Shown piece by piece: positions 53,796 through 62,129 of a stretch of DNA of 64,000 bases. A program made the translations under genes and the position numbers. The DNA comes from an uncultured Flavobacteriales bacterium (GTDB lineage: Bacteria; Bacteroidota; Bacteroidia; Flavobacteriales_F; PHOS-HE28). Location of the stretch: positions 62,001 to 126,000 of the forward strand of contig CALMPI010000002.1 in the NCBI GenBank assembly GCA_937872175.1, read 5' to 3'. Position 1 is the first letter of the stretch. The number at the start of each line of letters is the position of its first letter. The notes beneath the pieces are model-generated. The model did no database searches. It was not told the origin of the DNA and saw only the letters and a program-made list of their open reading frames with translations.

Positions 53796-54523
53796 TGCTG
53801 CGCGCCGACGACCTTGTGAAACGCTACAAGCGGCGCACCGTGGTGGGCGGCGTCAGTGTGCAGGTGGCCCAGGGCGAGATCGTGGGCCTGTTGGGGCCCA
53901 ACGGTGCGGGCAAGACCACCACGTTCTACATGATCACGGGCCTCATCAAGCCCAACAGCGGCCGCATCCGGCTGGAGGACCACGACATCACCGATCTGCC
54001 GATGTACAAGCGTGCGCAGCTCGGCATCGGCTACCTGCCGCAGGAGGCCAGCGTGTTCCGCAAGCTCAGCGTGGAGGACAACATCCTGGCCATCCTGGAG
54101 ATGACCGGAAAGCCGCGTCCCGAGCAGGAGCGGCGCCTCGAGGAGCTGCTCGATGAGTTCAGCCTGAAGCATGTGCGCAGCAACCGGGGCGACGTACTGA
54201 GCGGGGGGGAGCGCCGCCGCACCGAGATCGCCCGCGCCCTGGCCACCGAGCCCAAATTCATCCTGTTGGACGAGCCCTTCGCCGGCGTGGACCCCATCGC
54301 CGTGGAGGACATCCAGGGCATCGTGAGCAAGCTCAAGCGCAAGAACATCGGCGTGCTCATCACCGACCACAATGTGCAGGAGACCCTCAGCATCACCGAC
54401 CGGGCCTATTTGCTCTTCGAAGGGAAGATCCTGAAGCAAGGCACCGCCGAGGAGCTGGCGGCCGATGAGACCGTGCGCAAGGTGTACCTGGGGAAGAACT
54501 TCGAACTGCGCCGGAAGGTGTAA
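53795..54523 (+). CDS. lptB: LPS export ABC transporter ATPase LptB
   Basis: A 242-residue ABC ATPase that powers lipopolysaccharide extraction with LptFG. Walker [16 protein letters not shown]-loop [14 protein letters not shown], signature [16 protein letters not shown], Walker [17 protein letters not shown] and H-loop [10 protein letters not shown] match LptB closely, including length (about 240). ATG at 53795 shares its A with the preceding TGA. A GTG or ATG further upstream in frame would overlap DUF5686 and has no homology. Confidence 0.97.
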   Translation: MLRADDLVKRYKRRTVVGGVSVQVAQGEIVGLLGPNGAGKTTTFYMITGLIKPNSGRIRLEDHDITDLPMYKRAQLGIGYLPQEASVFRKLSVEDNILAILEMTGKPRPEQERRLEELLDEFSLKHVRSNRGDVLSGGERRRTEIARALATEPKFILLDEPFAGVDPIAVEDIQGIVSKLKRKNIGVLITDHNVQETLSITDRAYLLFEGKILKQGTAEELAADETVRKVYLGKNFELRRKV

Positions 54524-54569
54524 CGCGTTCAGCCGCAGGTTCCTGGAACGTCTTCGCCGGATCCGATCG

Positions 54570-54588
54570 GTCGACCCCATGGGTCGAC
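54570..54588 (-). repeat. REP-like palindrome, copy b (after lptB)
   Basis: GTCGACCC-CAT-GGGTCGAC, a perfect inverted repeat. On the minus strand it is preceded by GTAG plus one base (54589-54593), the arrangement typical of REP units. It lies in the 100-nt gap between lptB and purS, next to a second hairpin. Confidence 0.8.
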
Positions 54589-54593
54589 GCTAC

Positions 54594-54610
54594 GGGTGCC
54601 ATGGGCACCC
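54594..54610. repeat. Second hairpin beside REP-like copy b
   Basis: GGGTGCC-ATG-GGCACCC, a 7-bp inverted repeat 5 nt from copy b. It lies between the convergent genes lptB and purS and could serve as a bidirectional terminator together with copy b. Confidence 0.65.
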
Positions 54611-54623
54611 TGCGTTGAACCTG

Positions 54624-54881
54624 TTATGCCAGTTCTTCGATCGCGAAGCTGTACTTCTCCATGATCTGGTTGGCCAGCAGCTTCTTGCATGCTTCGTCCA
54701 CCTTGGCCTCGGCGGCCTTCTTGTCCTTGGCCTCCACGTGAAGCGTGATGTGCTTGCCGATGCGCACACCGGTGATCTCCGGCAGGCCCAGGTTGGGCAT
54801 CGCCCCGCTCACGGCCTTGCCCTGGGGGTCCAGCAGGTTGTCATGGGGCATCACGTCGATCGCGGCGCGGAAGGTCTTCAT
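54624..54881 (-). CDS. purS: Phosphoribosylformylglycinamidine synthase subunit PurS
   Basis: An 85-residue PurS, the small subunit of the three-part FGAM synthase (PurSQL) of purine synthesis. Visible are VMPHDNLLDPQGKAV near the N-terminus, the GVRIGKHITLHVEAKD core and CKKLLANQIMEKYSF at the end, with the family's usual length. Neither purQ nor purL is nearby. Start at 54881 is supported by a CATCTTTG box 4 nt upstream, implying a leaderless mRNA. Confidence 0.93.
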   Translation of the reverse strand: MKTFRAAIDVMPHDNLLDPQGKAVSGAMPNLGLPEITGVRIGKHITLHVEAKDKKAAEAKVDEACKKLLANQIMEKYSFAIEELA

Positions 54882-54885
54882 GGGG

Positions 54886-54893
54886 CAAAGATG
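54886..54893 (-). promoter_or_regulatory. -7 promoter element of purS
   Basis: CATCTTTG on the minus strand, one base off consensus, 4 nt before the ATG. Confidence 0.5.
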
Positions 54894-54924
54894 GGAACGA
54901 CGGCGTTTCCCGTGCACCGGTAGT

Positions 54925-54943
54925 GTCGACCCACCGGGTCGAC
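54925..54943 (+). repeat. REP-like palindrome, copy c (purS-pssA gap)
   Basis: GTCGACCC-ACC-GGGTCGAC, preceded by GTAG plus one base (54920-54924). It occupies the gap between purS and pssA, upstream of purS. ACCC-ATC-GGGT follows directly (54942-54952), a shorter second hairpin. Confidence 0.8.
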
Positions 54944-54969
54944 CCATCGGGTGCGGTCGCGCCTTTGCA

Positions 54970-55773
54970 CTACCTGAACAGCTTCCCCCACAGCGGCGAA
55001 AGCAGGTACAAAAGTAGGATCAGCGGAACGGCCAGGATGCCATAGAGCACCACCAGCACCGCGCCGATGCCGCCCAGCAGGTAGATGACCTGATTGCCGG
55101 GCCAGCGAAAGTGCTTGAACTTGAGGGAGGGGAGGGGGAGTTCGGAGAGCATGAGGATGCCGAGCACCAATGCGATGAGCATCTTGGCGATGGGTGAATG
55201 CGCAAACTCAAGGATGATCGCGTGCAACGTTTCCGCGAACGGTCCCGGGTGAATTTGTGCGCCTGCTCCTGTCAGAGCGATCGATATCCAGAACAGAGCA
55301 TTCGCCGGGGTCGCCAGACCCATGAAGCCGGAGGTCTGTCGTGTATCAATGTTGAACCTGGCCAGGCGCCAGCAAGAGGCAATGCAAAGGATACCAGTGG
55401 TAAGGCCGGACATCCAGAATGGATCACCGAAGAGGCTTTCGCTCCCGCCCCCTCCCGACCCGGAAACAGGCAGAAAGTCCCTGTGAGCTGAAATGATTCG
55501 GTGAAGCGCTTTGGCAGGGTCGATCGCTGCGATGAACGCCGGCGCCACCCCGAAGCTCACCATGTCCGCCAGGCTGTCCAGCTGGGCGCCCAGCGGGGTG
55601 CCCCCACCCAGGGCCCGGGCCGCCAGCCCATCGAACACGTCGAACAGGGCCGCGGCGAACACCAGCCAACACGCCGCTGTTAGCTGTCCTTGGGAGGCCA
55701 GCAGGATGGACAGCACGCCACAGGCTAGGTTCGCGGTCGTGAGCAGGTCGGGAAGCCGCGGAAGCCGTGCCAT
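54970..55773 (-). CDS. pssA: CDP-diacylglycerol-serine O-phosphatidyltransferase
   Basis: A 267-residue CDP-alcohol phosphatidyltransferase making phosphatidylserine, precursor of phosphatidylethanolamine. The CDP-OH motif DG(x)2AR(x)8G(x)3D(x)3D is seen in DVFDGLAARALGG...GAQLDSLADMVSFG. About seven hydrophobic segments follow. ATG at 55773 (MARLPRLPDLLTTANLACG) fits the family start (NxxTxxNxxxG); longer forms are not supported. The inserted loop with SGSGGGGSES (about residues 104-113) is unusual and AT-richer than its surroundings. Confidence 0.93.
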   Translation of the reverse strand: MARLPRLPDLLTTANLACGVLSILLASQGQLTAACWLVFAAALFDVFDGLAARALGGGTPLGAQLDSLADMVSFGVAPAFIAAIDPAKALHRIISAHRDFLPVSGSGGGGSESLFGDPFWMSGLTTGILCIASCWRLARFNIDTRQTSGFMGLATPANALFWISIALTGAGAQIHPGPFAETLHAIILEFAHSPIAKMLIALVLGILMLSELPLPSLKFKHFRWPGNQVIYLLGGIGAVLVVLYGILAVPLILLLYLLSPLWGKLFR

Positions 55774-55813
55774 GGTGGTCGTGGGGATCGCGGCCTGGGG
55801 CCGACGTCCCGGG

Positions 55814-55834
55814 CCGAAATTGGGATAATTTCGG
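55814..55834. promoter_or_regulatory. Palindrome in the pssA-porV divergent region
   Basis: CCGAAATT-GGGAT-AATTTCGG, a perfect 8-bp inverted repeat in an AT-rich patch of the 112-nt divergent intergenic region. It may be a regulator binding site controlling one or both genes. No clear TAnnTTTG element was found for either. Confidence 0.5.
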
Positions 55835-55885
55835 GGCAATAAAGCAGGCCACCTTCTGTTAGAAGCTGCGTCAACCACCCAACGG

Positions 55886-56989
55886 ATGAGGACCTTGAGC
55901 AGCAACGGCTTGCGCGGCATCGCGGCGGCCCTGATCACCTGTGCCACCGCCCCGGGCCTGCTGGCCCAGGACGCCCCCAAGTACAGCAACGAGTTCCTGG
56001 CCATCGGGGTCGGCGCCCGCGCCCTCGGCATGGGCTACAGCTTCGTGGCCTCCGCCAACGACGTCACCGCCGGCTACTGGAACCCCGCCGGCCTCACGCG
56101 GGTGCGTGGCGACCTGCAGATCGGGGCCATGCACAGCGAGTACTTCGCCGGCATCGCCAAGTACGACTTCGTGGGGGTGGCCAAGCCGCTGGACACCGCC
56201 AGCACCCTGGGGGTCACCTTCGTGCGCTTCGGGGTGGACGACATCCCCAACACCACCGCCCTCATCGACAACGATGGCAATGTGGACTACGACCGCATCA
56301 GCACCTTCACCGCTGCGGACCACGCCCTGCTGATCAGCTACGCCCGGCGCATGCGCATCCCCGGCCTGGTGGTGGGGGGCAACGTGAAGGTGATCTACCG
56401 CCGGGTGGGCGAGTTCGCCAACGCGTGGGGCTTCGGCCTCGACCTGGCCGCGCAGTATGAGAAGGACAAGTGGCGATTCGCCGCCGTGGCCCGCGACATC
56501 ACCGGCACCTACAACGCCTGGAGCTATTCGCTGGACCCGCAGACCATCGAGACCTTCCAGCTCACCGGCAACGACCTACCACAGAACAGCACCGAGGTCA
56601 CCCTGCCCCGGCTGACCCTGGGCGCCGCGCGTGAGTTCCGCTTCGGCAACAAGGTCGGCCTCATCACCGAGCTCAACCTGGAGAACACCTTCGACGGCCA
56701 GCGCAACACGCTGATCAGCACGGGCACCTGGAGCGCCGACCCGCGCTTCGGCCTGGAGGTGGGCTACGCCGGGGTGGTCTTCGTACGCGCCGGGGTCAAC
56801 AACTTCCAGTACGTCACCGACATCACGGATACGCGCCGATTGAACTTCCAGCCCAACATCGGGGCCGGCCTCAAGATCCGCGGCATCGCGGTGGACTACG
56901 CCCTCACGGACATCGGCGACAACTCCATCGCGCTGTACAGCAACGTCTTCAGCCTGCGGTTCGACATCTTCAAGCGAGGCGGCTCATGA
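55886..56989 (+). CDS. PorV/PorQ-family T9SS outer-membrane protein
   Basis: A 367-residue barrel protein of the PorV/PorQ family. A signal peptide ends at LLAQ (about residue 28). The family opening (FLAIGVGARALGMGYSFVASANDVTAGYWNPAGL, residues 37-70; core GVGARALGMG and YWNPAGL) is clear. PorV carries T9SS cargo to the PorU sortase at the cell surface. Here the next gene, overlapping by 4 nt (ATGA), encodes a PorU2-like peptidase, so the pair probably forms a shuttle-sortase module separate from the main PorU-PorV. Confidence 0.9.
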   Translation: MRTLSSNGLRGIAAALITCATAPGLLAQDAPKYSNEFLAIGVGARALGMGYSFVASANDVTAGYWNPAGLTRVRGDLQIGAMHSEYFAGIAKYDFVGVAKPLDTASTLGVTFVRFGVDDIPNTTALIDNDGNVDYDRISTFTAADHALLISYARRMRIPGLVVGGNVKVIYRRVGEFANAWGFGLDLAAQYEKDKWRFAAVARDITGTYNAWSYSLDPQTIETFQLTGNDLPQNSTEVTLPRLTLGAAREFRFGNKVGLITELNLENTFDGQRNTLISTGTWSADPRFGLEVGYAGVVFVRAGVNNFQYVTDITDTRRLNFQPNIGAGLKIRGIAVDYALTDIGDNSIALYSNVFSLRFDIFKRGGS

Positions 56990-59900
56990 GGCGATCGGGT
57001 ACGCTCCTTCTCGCGGTGCTGGCCGCTTCGGCGAGCCTGGCCCAGCCCTACGGCAACGAGTGGATCGACCCGTCCCGGCCCTACTGGCGCTTCACCGTCG
57101 CCGCCGACGGCATCTACCGCGTCGACAGCGCTGCACTGGCGGATGCCGGCTTCCCAATAGGTACGGTGGACCCGCGCACCATCCAGGTCTTCGGGCGCGA
57201 GCAGGAGGTGCCCATCTTCATCGAGGGGGAGGACGATGGTGTGCTGAACGGCGCGGACTTCATCGAGCTGCACGCGATGCGGAACGATGGCTGGATGGAC
57301 GGAGCCCTGTACGAGCTTCCGGGCATCCAGAGCAACCCCTTCCACAGCCTCTACAACGACAGCATCCGCTACTACATCACCTGGTCGGCGGGCACCACGG
57401 CCCCGCTGCGCGTGAAGCCCTACACCAACACCGACCACACCCCGCATACGCCGCGGCCATGGGTGTGGCGGGAGACCCTGTCGCAGTTCGGGCTCGCCTA
57501 TTACCTGGGTGATCGGGGCCTGTTCGGGGCCTCGTCGTCCTTCATGGTGGAAGGGGAGGGCTACTTCCGCAGCTGGCCGCTTGAGACCTATGGCGCCGAC
57601 GGCACGCTGCTCTTCCAGGTGCCTTCGCAGAACCCATATCAGCAGCCCGACGCACCGCCTTCGCGCATCGACATGGCCGTGGCCGGCGCGAACAGCCCCA
57701 GCAACGGGGCCTGCGACGACCATCACCTGCAGGTGTTCTACGGCGCCAACCTGGTGCAGGCCCTGGACACCACCTACCGTGCCTACCAGTATCATCGCCT
57801 GGGCTTCGATCTCCCCACCGGCGCTCTGGACACCTGGGCCACCAACATCCAGACGCGGGCGGTGTACGACCTGCAGGCCTGCGCCGGGGCCAACTACCAG
57901 GACCGCCAGAACATCGCGTACATCAAACTCCGGTACCCCCGCGCGATGAACTTCGGCGGCGAGCCCATCGCGGATGTGCGCGTGCCGCACAACGGGACCA
58001 CGGATACGCTGGCCTACCTGCGCTTCATCGGCTTCTGGGGAACACCCGTGGTGTACGCCTACGGCGATACGCTCCGCCGTGTGCAGGTGGTGCAGGATGG
58101 CTTCGGTTTCTGGCAGGCCCTGATCCCACTGGCACCCAACGCGACCGAGACGCGGGTCTTCATGTACCGCCAGGAGCAGATCGCCGCCCCTGCGGGCCTG
58201 CGCCCTGTATCGGCCAGCGGTCAGTTCACGGACCTGGTACAGGCCCAGCAGGATTCGGCCATGCTGATCGTCACCCACGCGTCGCTGCGCACCGCCGCGG
58301 AGCAGTACGCGATGACCCGGGCCACCAGTCCCACCAACCCCATGAACGCCGTGGTGGTGGACGTGGACGAGCTGTATGACCAGTTCGGTGGCGGTGTGCC
58401 GAAACATCCTCTGGCCATCCGCCGCTTCGCCAAGTTCGCGCTCGATCAGTGGGACACCGATCCGCGGGCGCTCTTCCTGGTGGGCAAGTCGGTGCTGGCC
58501 CCCTCCATCAACGGCCTCAACGGGCACCGCGACGACCCTTCCGTCTACCCCAAGTGCCTGGTGCCCACCCTGGGTTTCCCGCCCAGCGACATGTGCTTCA
58601 CCCTGGGTCTGAACGGCGATCCGACGGACATGGTGATCCCGGTCGGACGCCTGGCTGCTCGCACACCGGACGAAGTGGACCTGTACCGGTCCAAGGTGGA
58701 GCAGTTCGAGGGCTGGGATGAGCCCGAGCCCTGGATGAAGAACATCCTGCACTTCCGGGGAGGCTTCGTGGAGTCGGAGTTCCAGCAGTTCGACAACTAC
58801 CTCCGGCAGTATGAACTGCTTGCCGAGGACACGAACTTCATCGGGAAGGTCACGCAGTTCAACAAGAACACCCCAGGTGTCTACGGACAGGCCTCCGCGG
58901 ACAGTGTGAAGCATCTGATCGAGGATGAGGGGGTGACCCTGATGACCTTTTTCGCCCATGCCTCGGGTGGCGGGTTCGACATCACCATCGACAATCCGGT
59001 CAACTACAACTGGGGCGGCAGGTACCCGGCCATCATCGGCAACTCGTGCTATGCGGGCAATGTGCACCTGGCCCCGTCCGAAAGCGCGAGCGAGAAGAAC
59101 GTCCTGGTGCCCAACGCAGGGGCCATCGCCTTCATGGCCTCGGTGGACATCGGCCTGAGCAACATGCTCTACCTCTACACGCTGGAATGGTATCGCAGTT
59201 TCAGCCAGGTGAACCATGGCGGCGGCATCGGGGAGCACATGCGCTATGCCGCGAAACAGCAGCTCCAGGGGAGCGGTTACCTGAACGTCAACAACGCCCA
59301 CACCTTCACCCTACACGGAGACCCCACCCTGGTGCTGCATACGTTCGATCGGCCCGACCTCGCTGTGAGCGAGCCCGATGTCCTGATCGCTCCCGACCCG
59401 GTGACCGCCGACCTGGACACCTTCACCGTGGATGTGATCGTGACCAACTTGGGCAAGGGCACCGGAGGCACGACCAACGTGGTGCTTGAACGGAGGCTGG
59501 TGGAGGAGAACCAAGTGATGCAGCCGATGTACGTCCCGGTGTCAGCCTCCACCTTCCGCGACACGGTGCGCTTCCGGCTGCCGGTGCTCGCCAACGAGGG
59601 GGGGCAGGGCCTCAACATCCTCAACATCCGGGTCGACCTCGACCCGGACGCCATCGCGGAGGTGGACGATCTGGGCAACAACGCCGTGCAGGCCTCCCTG
59701 TTGATCACCAGTGGCGAGATCTTCCCCGTGGAGCCCTTCAAGTTCGCCATCATCCCCGACGCGGCCCCCGTGCTGAAGGCCAGCACCGGTGACCCCTTCG
59801 CGCCGATGCGTGCGTACCGGTTCCAGATCGACACGGTGGATACATACGACAGCCCGGTCTTCGAGGAGGTCGTGATCAACGCGCCCGGTGGGGTCGTCAG

Positions 59901-62106
59901 TTGGTCGCCCCAACAGATCTTCGGGCTCAACGCCCAGCAGGACAGCCTGGTGTACTTCTGGCGCTGCACCCCGGACAGCACCGGTGACGGCACCTATGAC
60001 TGGCGCGAGTCCTCGTTCCAACACATCACCGACCGGCGCGGCTGGGGCCAGGCCCAGTTCTTCCAGTTCAAGGAGGACGGCTTCCCGCAGGTGATCTACG
60101 ACCGTCCGCAGCGTCTGTTCCGGTTCAACGACGCTCCGCGTGGCATCCGCTGCGAAGTGACAGGCGGCAGCGGTCTGATCTGCAGCTACTACATCGACCT
60201 CCAGTGGGTGGACGGCCAGGGCTGCGGCGGTGAGCGGGCGCTGCATGTGGCCGTGATCGACCCGGCCACCTTCGAACCCTGGAAGACCTGCTGGAACGGC
60301 CAGGACCTCGACCATCAGTTCGGGAACATCAACAGCTGCGACAGCCTGTGCGAACGCAGCAGCCGGGCGCAGAAGTACTTCTCCTACTGGCCTTCGCGAC
60401 CCTCGCACATGGCCGGTCTCACCGACCTGTTGGAGAACCAGGTGCCGCCGGGCTATCATATCCTGATGTGGACCTACGTGGGCACCAACAAACCGGGCAT
60501 GGACGCCAATGGCGGGCAGGCCCTGTACGACGCGTTCAACAGCATCGGGGCCACCGATCTGCAGAACGCACCCGATACGGTACCGTACATCTTCTTCGGG
60601 ACCAAGGGCGACCCCGGATCGGTCATCCAAGTGACGGGGGCCACGAGCAACGCGGCCATCAACCTGTCCACCTTCGTCAGCACCCAGGGCGTGGCCGGCG
60701 ATATCGTGGCACCCTGGGCGGGACCGGCCTCCGAATGGAAGGGCCTGTATTGGGATGAATTCCCCAATGACATGCGCGACAGCGTCAACGTTCAGGTCTA
60801 TGGGGTCACCCCGTTCGGCGCAGAGCAACTGGTGTTCGAGCGTGGCGGGCCATTGGACTCCATCCCGCAGACGGTCTTCCAAAGCGGCATCAATGCGGCG
60901 CAGTTCCCCTTTGTGCGGCTGCGTGCCAAGCTCCTCAACGATTCGGTGGCCGAACCGCTGCCCTCACAGCTCGATCGCTGGCAGTTGCTGATGACCCCTG
61001 AGCCGGAGTGCGCCATCGATCCGCCATTGGGCTTCGTGAGCAATCTCGAAGGCATCGCCGAGCCACAGCAGGCCGAGCTGGCCGTGGCCGTGCACAACAT
61101 CAGTCCTTTTGATATGGACAGCCTGCTGATGCACGCCTGGGTGGTCAGCGCGGACGGTCAGCGGCGCCCCGTGCATGACAAGCGCAATGCGCCCCTTCCC
61201 GCCGGTGCCGTGCTGATGGACACCATCCGCTTCAGCACCGACGGGCTCGGTGGCCTGAACACCATCATCATCGAGGCCAACCCGGTGGACAGTGCGACGG
61301 GTGGATACGACCAGTACGAGCAGTACCACTTCAACAACATCGCGCAGCTCCGCTTCACCGTGAACGAGGACAACGAGAACCCGTTGCTCGACGTGACATT
61401 CGACGGGGTGCACATCCTGGACGGCGACATCGTGAGCGCGCGCCCCGAGATCCTGGTGACACTGGACGATGAGAACCCGGTGCTCTTGATGGACCAGCCC
61501 TCCGACACGATCAACTTCAAGGTCTTCCTCACCGAGCCGTCCGGCACAGTGCGGCGCATCCACTTCCACGATGGTGCGGGCATCGAGGTGATGCGCTTCA
61601 TCCCGGCCACGGGCGCCGACAACATCGCCCGCATCGACTACCGGCCCACCTTCACGCTGGACGGGGTGTACAAGCTCACCGTGCAGGCCAACGATGCCAG
61701 CGGCAACATCTCGGGCGACCGCAACTACGACATCCGCTTCGAGGTGATCACACGGCCCACCATCACCGATGTCCTGAACTACCCGAACCCCTTCACCACC
61801 AGCACGCGCTTCGTGTTCACGGTCACGGGCACCGAGCCACCGACCTACCTCAAGGTGCAGATCCTCACGATCACCGGACGTGTCGTACGGGAGATCGGTC
61901 CGGCCGAACTGGGGCCGGTCCGCGTGGGGCGCAACATCACCGAGTTCGCATGGGACGGCACGGATCAGTTCGGCGACCGCCTTGGACGCGGGGTCTACCT
62001 CTATCGCGTGATCGCCCAGCTCCATGGGGAGGAGATGGAACGGCGGGAGTCCGGTGCCTCGCCGCATATTGAGAAGGGCTTCGGCAAGATGTATCTGCTC
62101 TACTGA
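56986..62106 (+). CDS. porU2: PorU2-like T9SS C25-family peptidase/sortase
   Basis: A 1706-residue secreted protein. After the signal peptide (LLLAVLAASASLAQ) comes a gingipain-type N-terminal region, then a C25 peptidase domain (about residues 410-770). Its catalytic pair is His658 in FFAHASGGGF and Cys688 in GNSCYAGN. A CARDB-like Ig domain follows (about 795-910), several beta domains, and a C-terminal FlgD-like module (DVLNYPNPFTTSTRF ... DRLGRGVYLYRVIAQ). PorU removes the sorting domain from T9SS cargo and links it to lipopolysaccharide; PorU2-type paralogs are less understood. The four tandem cargo proteins here are candidate clients. Confidence 0.88.
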   Translation: MRRSGTLLLAVLAASASLAQPYGNEWIDPSRPYWRFTVAADGIYRVDSAALADAGFPIGTVDPRTIQVFGREQEVPIFIEGEDDGVLNGADFIELHAMRNDGWMDGALYELPGIQSNPFHSLYNDSIRYYITWSAGTTAPLRVKPYTNTDHTPHTPRPWVWRETLSQFGLAYYLGDRGLFGASSSFMVEGEGYFRSWPLETYGADGTLLFQVPSQNPYQQPDAPPSRIDMAVAGANSPSNGACDDHHLQVFYGANLVQALDTTYRAYQYHRLGFDLPTGALDTWATNIQTRAVYDLQACAGANYQDRQNIAYIKLRYPRAMNFGGEPIADVRVPHNGTTDTLAYLRFIGFWGTPVVYAYGDTLRRVQVVQDGFGFWQALIPLAPNATETRVFMYRQEQIAAPAGLRPVSASGQFTDLVQAQQDSAMLIVTHASLRTAAEQYAMTRATSPTNPMNAVVVDVDELYDQFGGGVPKHPLAIRRFAKFALDQWDTDPRALFLVGKSVLAPSINGLNGHRDDPSVYPKCLVPTLGFPPSDMCFTLGLNGDPTDMVIPVGRLAARTPDEVDLYRSKVEQFEGWDEPEPWMKNILHFRGGFVESEFQQFDNYLRQYELLAEDTNFIGKVTQFNKNTPGVYGQASADSVKHLIEDEGVTLMTFFAHASGGGFDITIDNPVNYNWGGRYPAIIGNSCYAGNVHLAPSESASEKNVLVPNAGAIAFMASVDIGLSNMLYLYTLEWYRSFSQVNHGGGIGEHMRYAAKQQLQGSGYLNVNNAHTFTLHGDPTLVLHTFDRPDLAVSEPDVLIAPDPVTADLDTFTVDVIVTNLGKGTGGTTNVVLERRLVEENQVMQPMYVPVSASTFRDTVRFRLPVLANEGGQGLNILNIRVDLDPDAIAEVDDLGNNAVQASLLITSGEIFPVEPFKFAIIPDAAPVLKASTGDPFAPMRAYRFQIDTVDTYDSPVFEEVVINAPGGVVSWSPQQIFGLNAQQDSLVYFWRCTPDSTGDGTYDWRESSFQHITDRRGWGQAQFFQFKEDGFPQVIYDRPQRLFRFNDAPRGIRCEVTGGSGLICSYYIDLQWVDGQGCGGERALHVAVIDPATFEPWKTCWNGQDLDHQFGNINSCDSLCERSSRAQKYFSYWPSRPSHMAGLTDLLENQVPPGYHILMWTYVGTNKPGMDANGGQALYDAFNSIGATDLQNAPDTVPYIFFGTKGDPGSVIQVTGATSNAAINLSTFVSTQGVAGDIVAPWAGPASEWKGLYWDEFPNDMRDSVNVQVYGVTPFGAEQLVFERGGPLDSIPQTVFQSGINAAQFPFVRLRAKLLNDSVAEPLPSQLDRWQLLMTPEPECAIDPPLGFVSNLEGIAEPQQAELAVAVHNISPFDMDSLLMHAWVVSADGQRRPVHDKRNAPLPAGAVLMDTIRFSTDGLGGLNTIIIEANPVDSATGGYDQYEQYHFNNIAQLRFTVNEDNENPLLDVTFDGVHILDGDIVSARPEILVTLDDENPVLLMDQPSDTINFKVFLTEPSGTVRRIHFHDGAGIEVMRFIPATGADNIARIDYRPTFTLDGVYKLTVQANDASGNISGDRNYDIRFEVITRPTITDVLNYPNPFTTSTRFVFTVTGTEPPTYLKVQILTITGRVVREIGPAELGPVRVGRNITEFAWDGTDQFGDRLGRGVYLYRVIAQLHGEEMERRESGASPHIEKGFGKMYLLY

Positions 62107-62113
62107 GCCCTCC

Positions 62114-62121
62114 TACCTTCG
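62114..62121 (+). promoter_or_regulatory. -7 promoter element of lnt
   Basis: TACCTTCG, 8 nt before the GTG start and 8 nt after the porU2 stop, predicting a nearly leaderless mRNA. Confidence 0.5.
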
Positions 62122-62129
62122 GCGCCACC

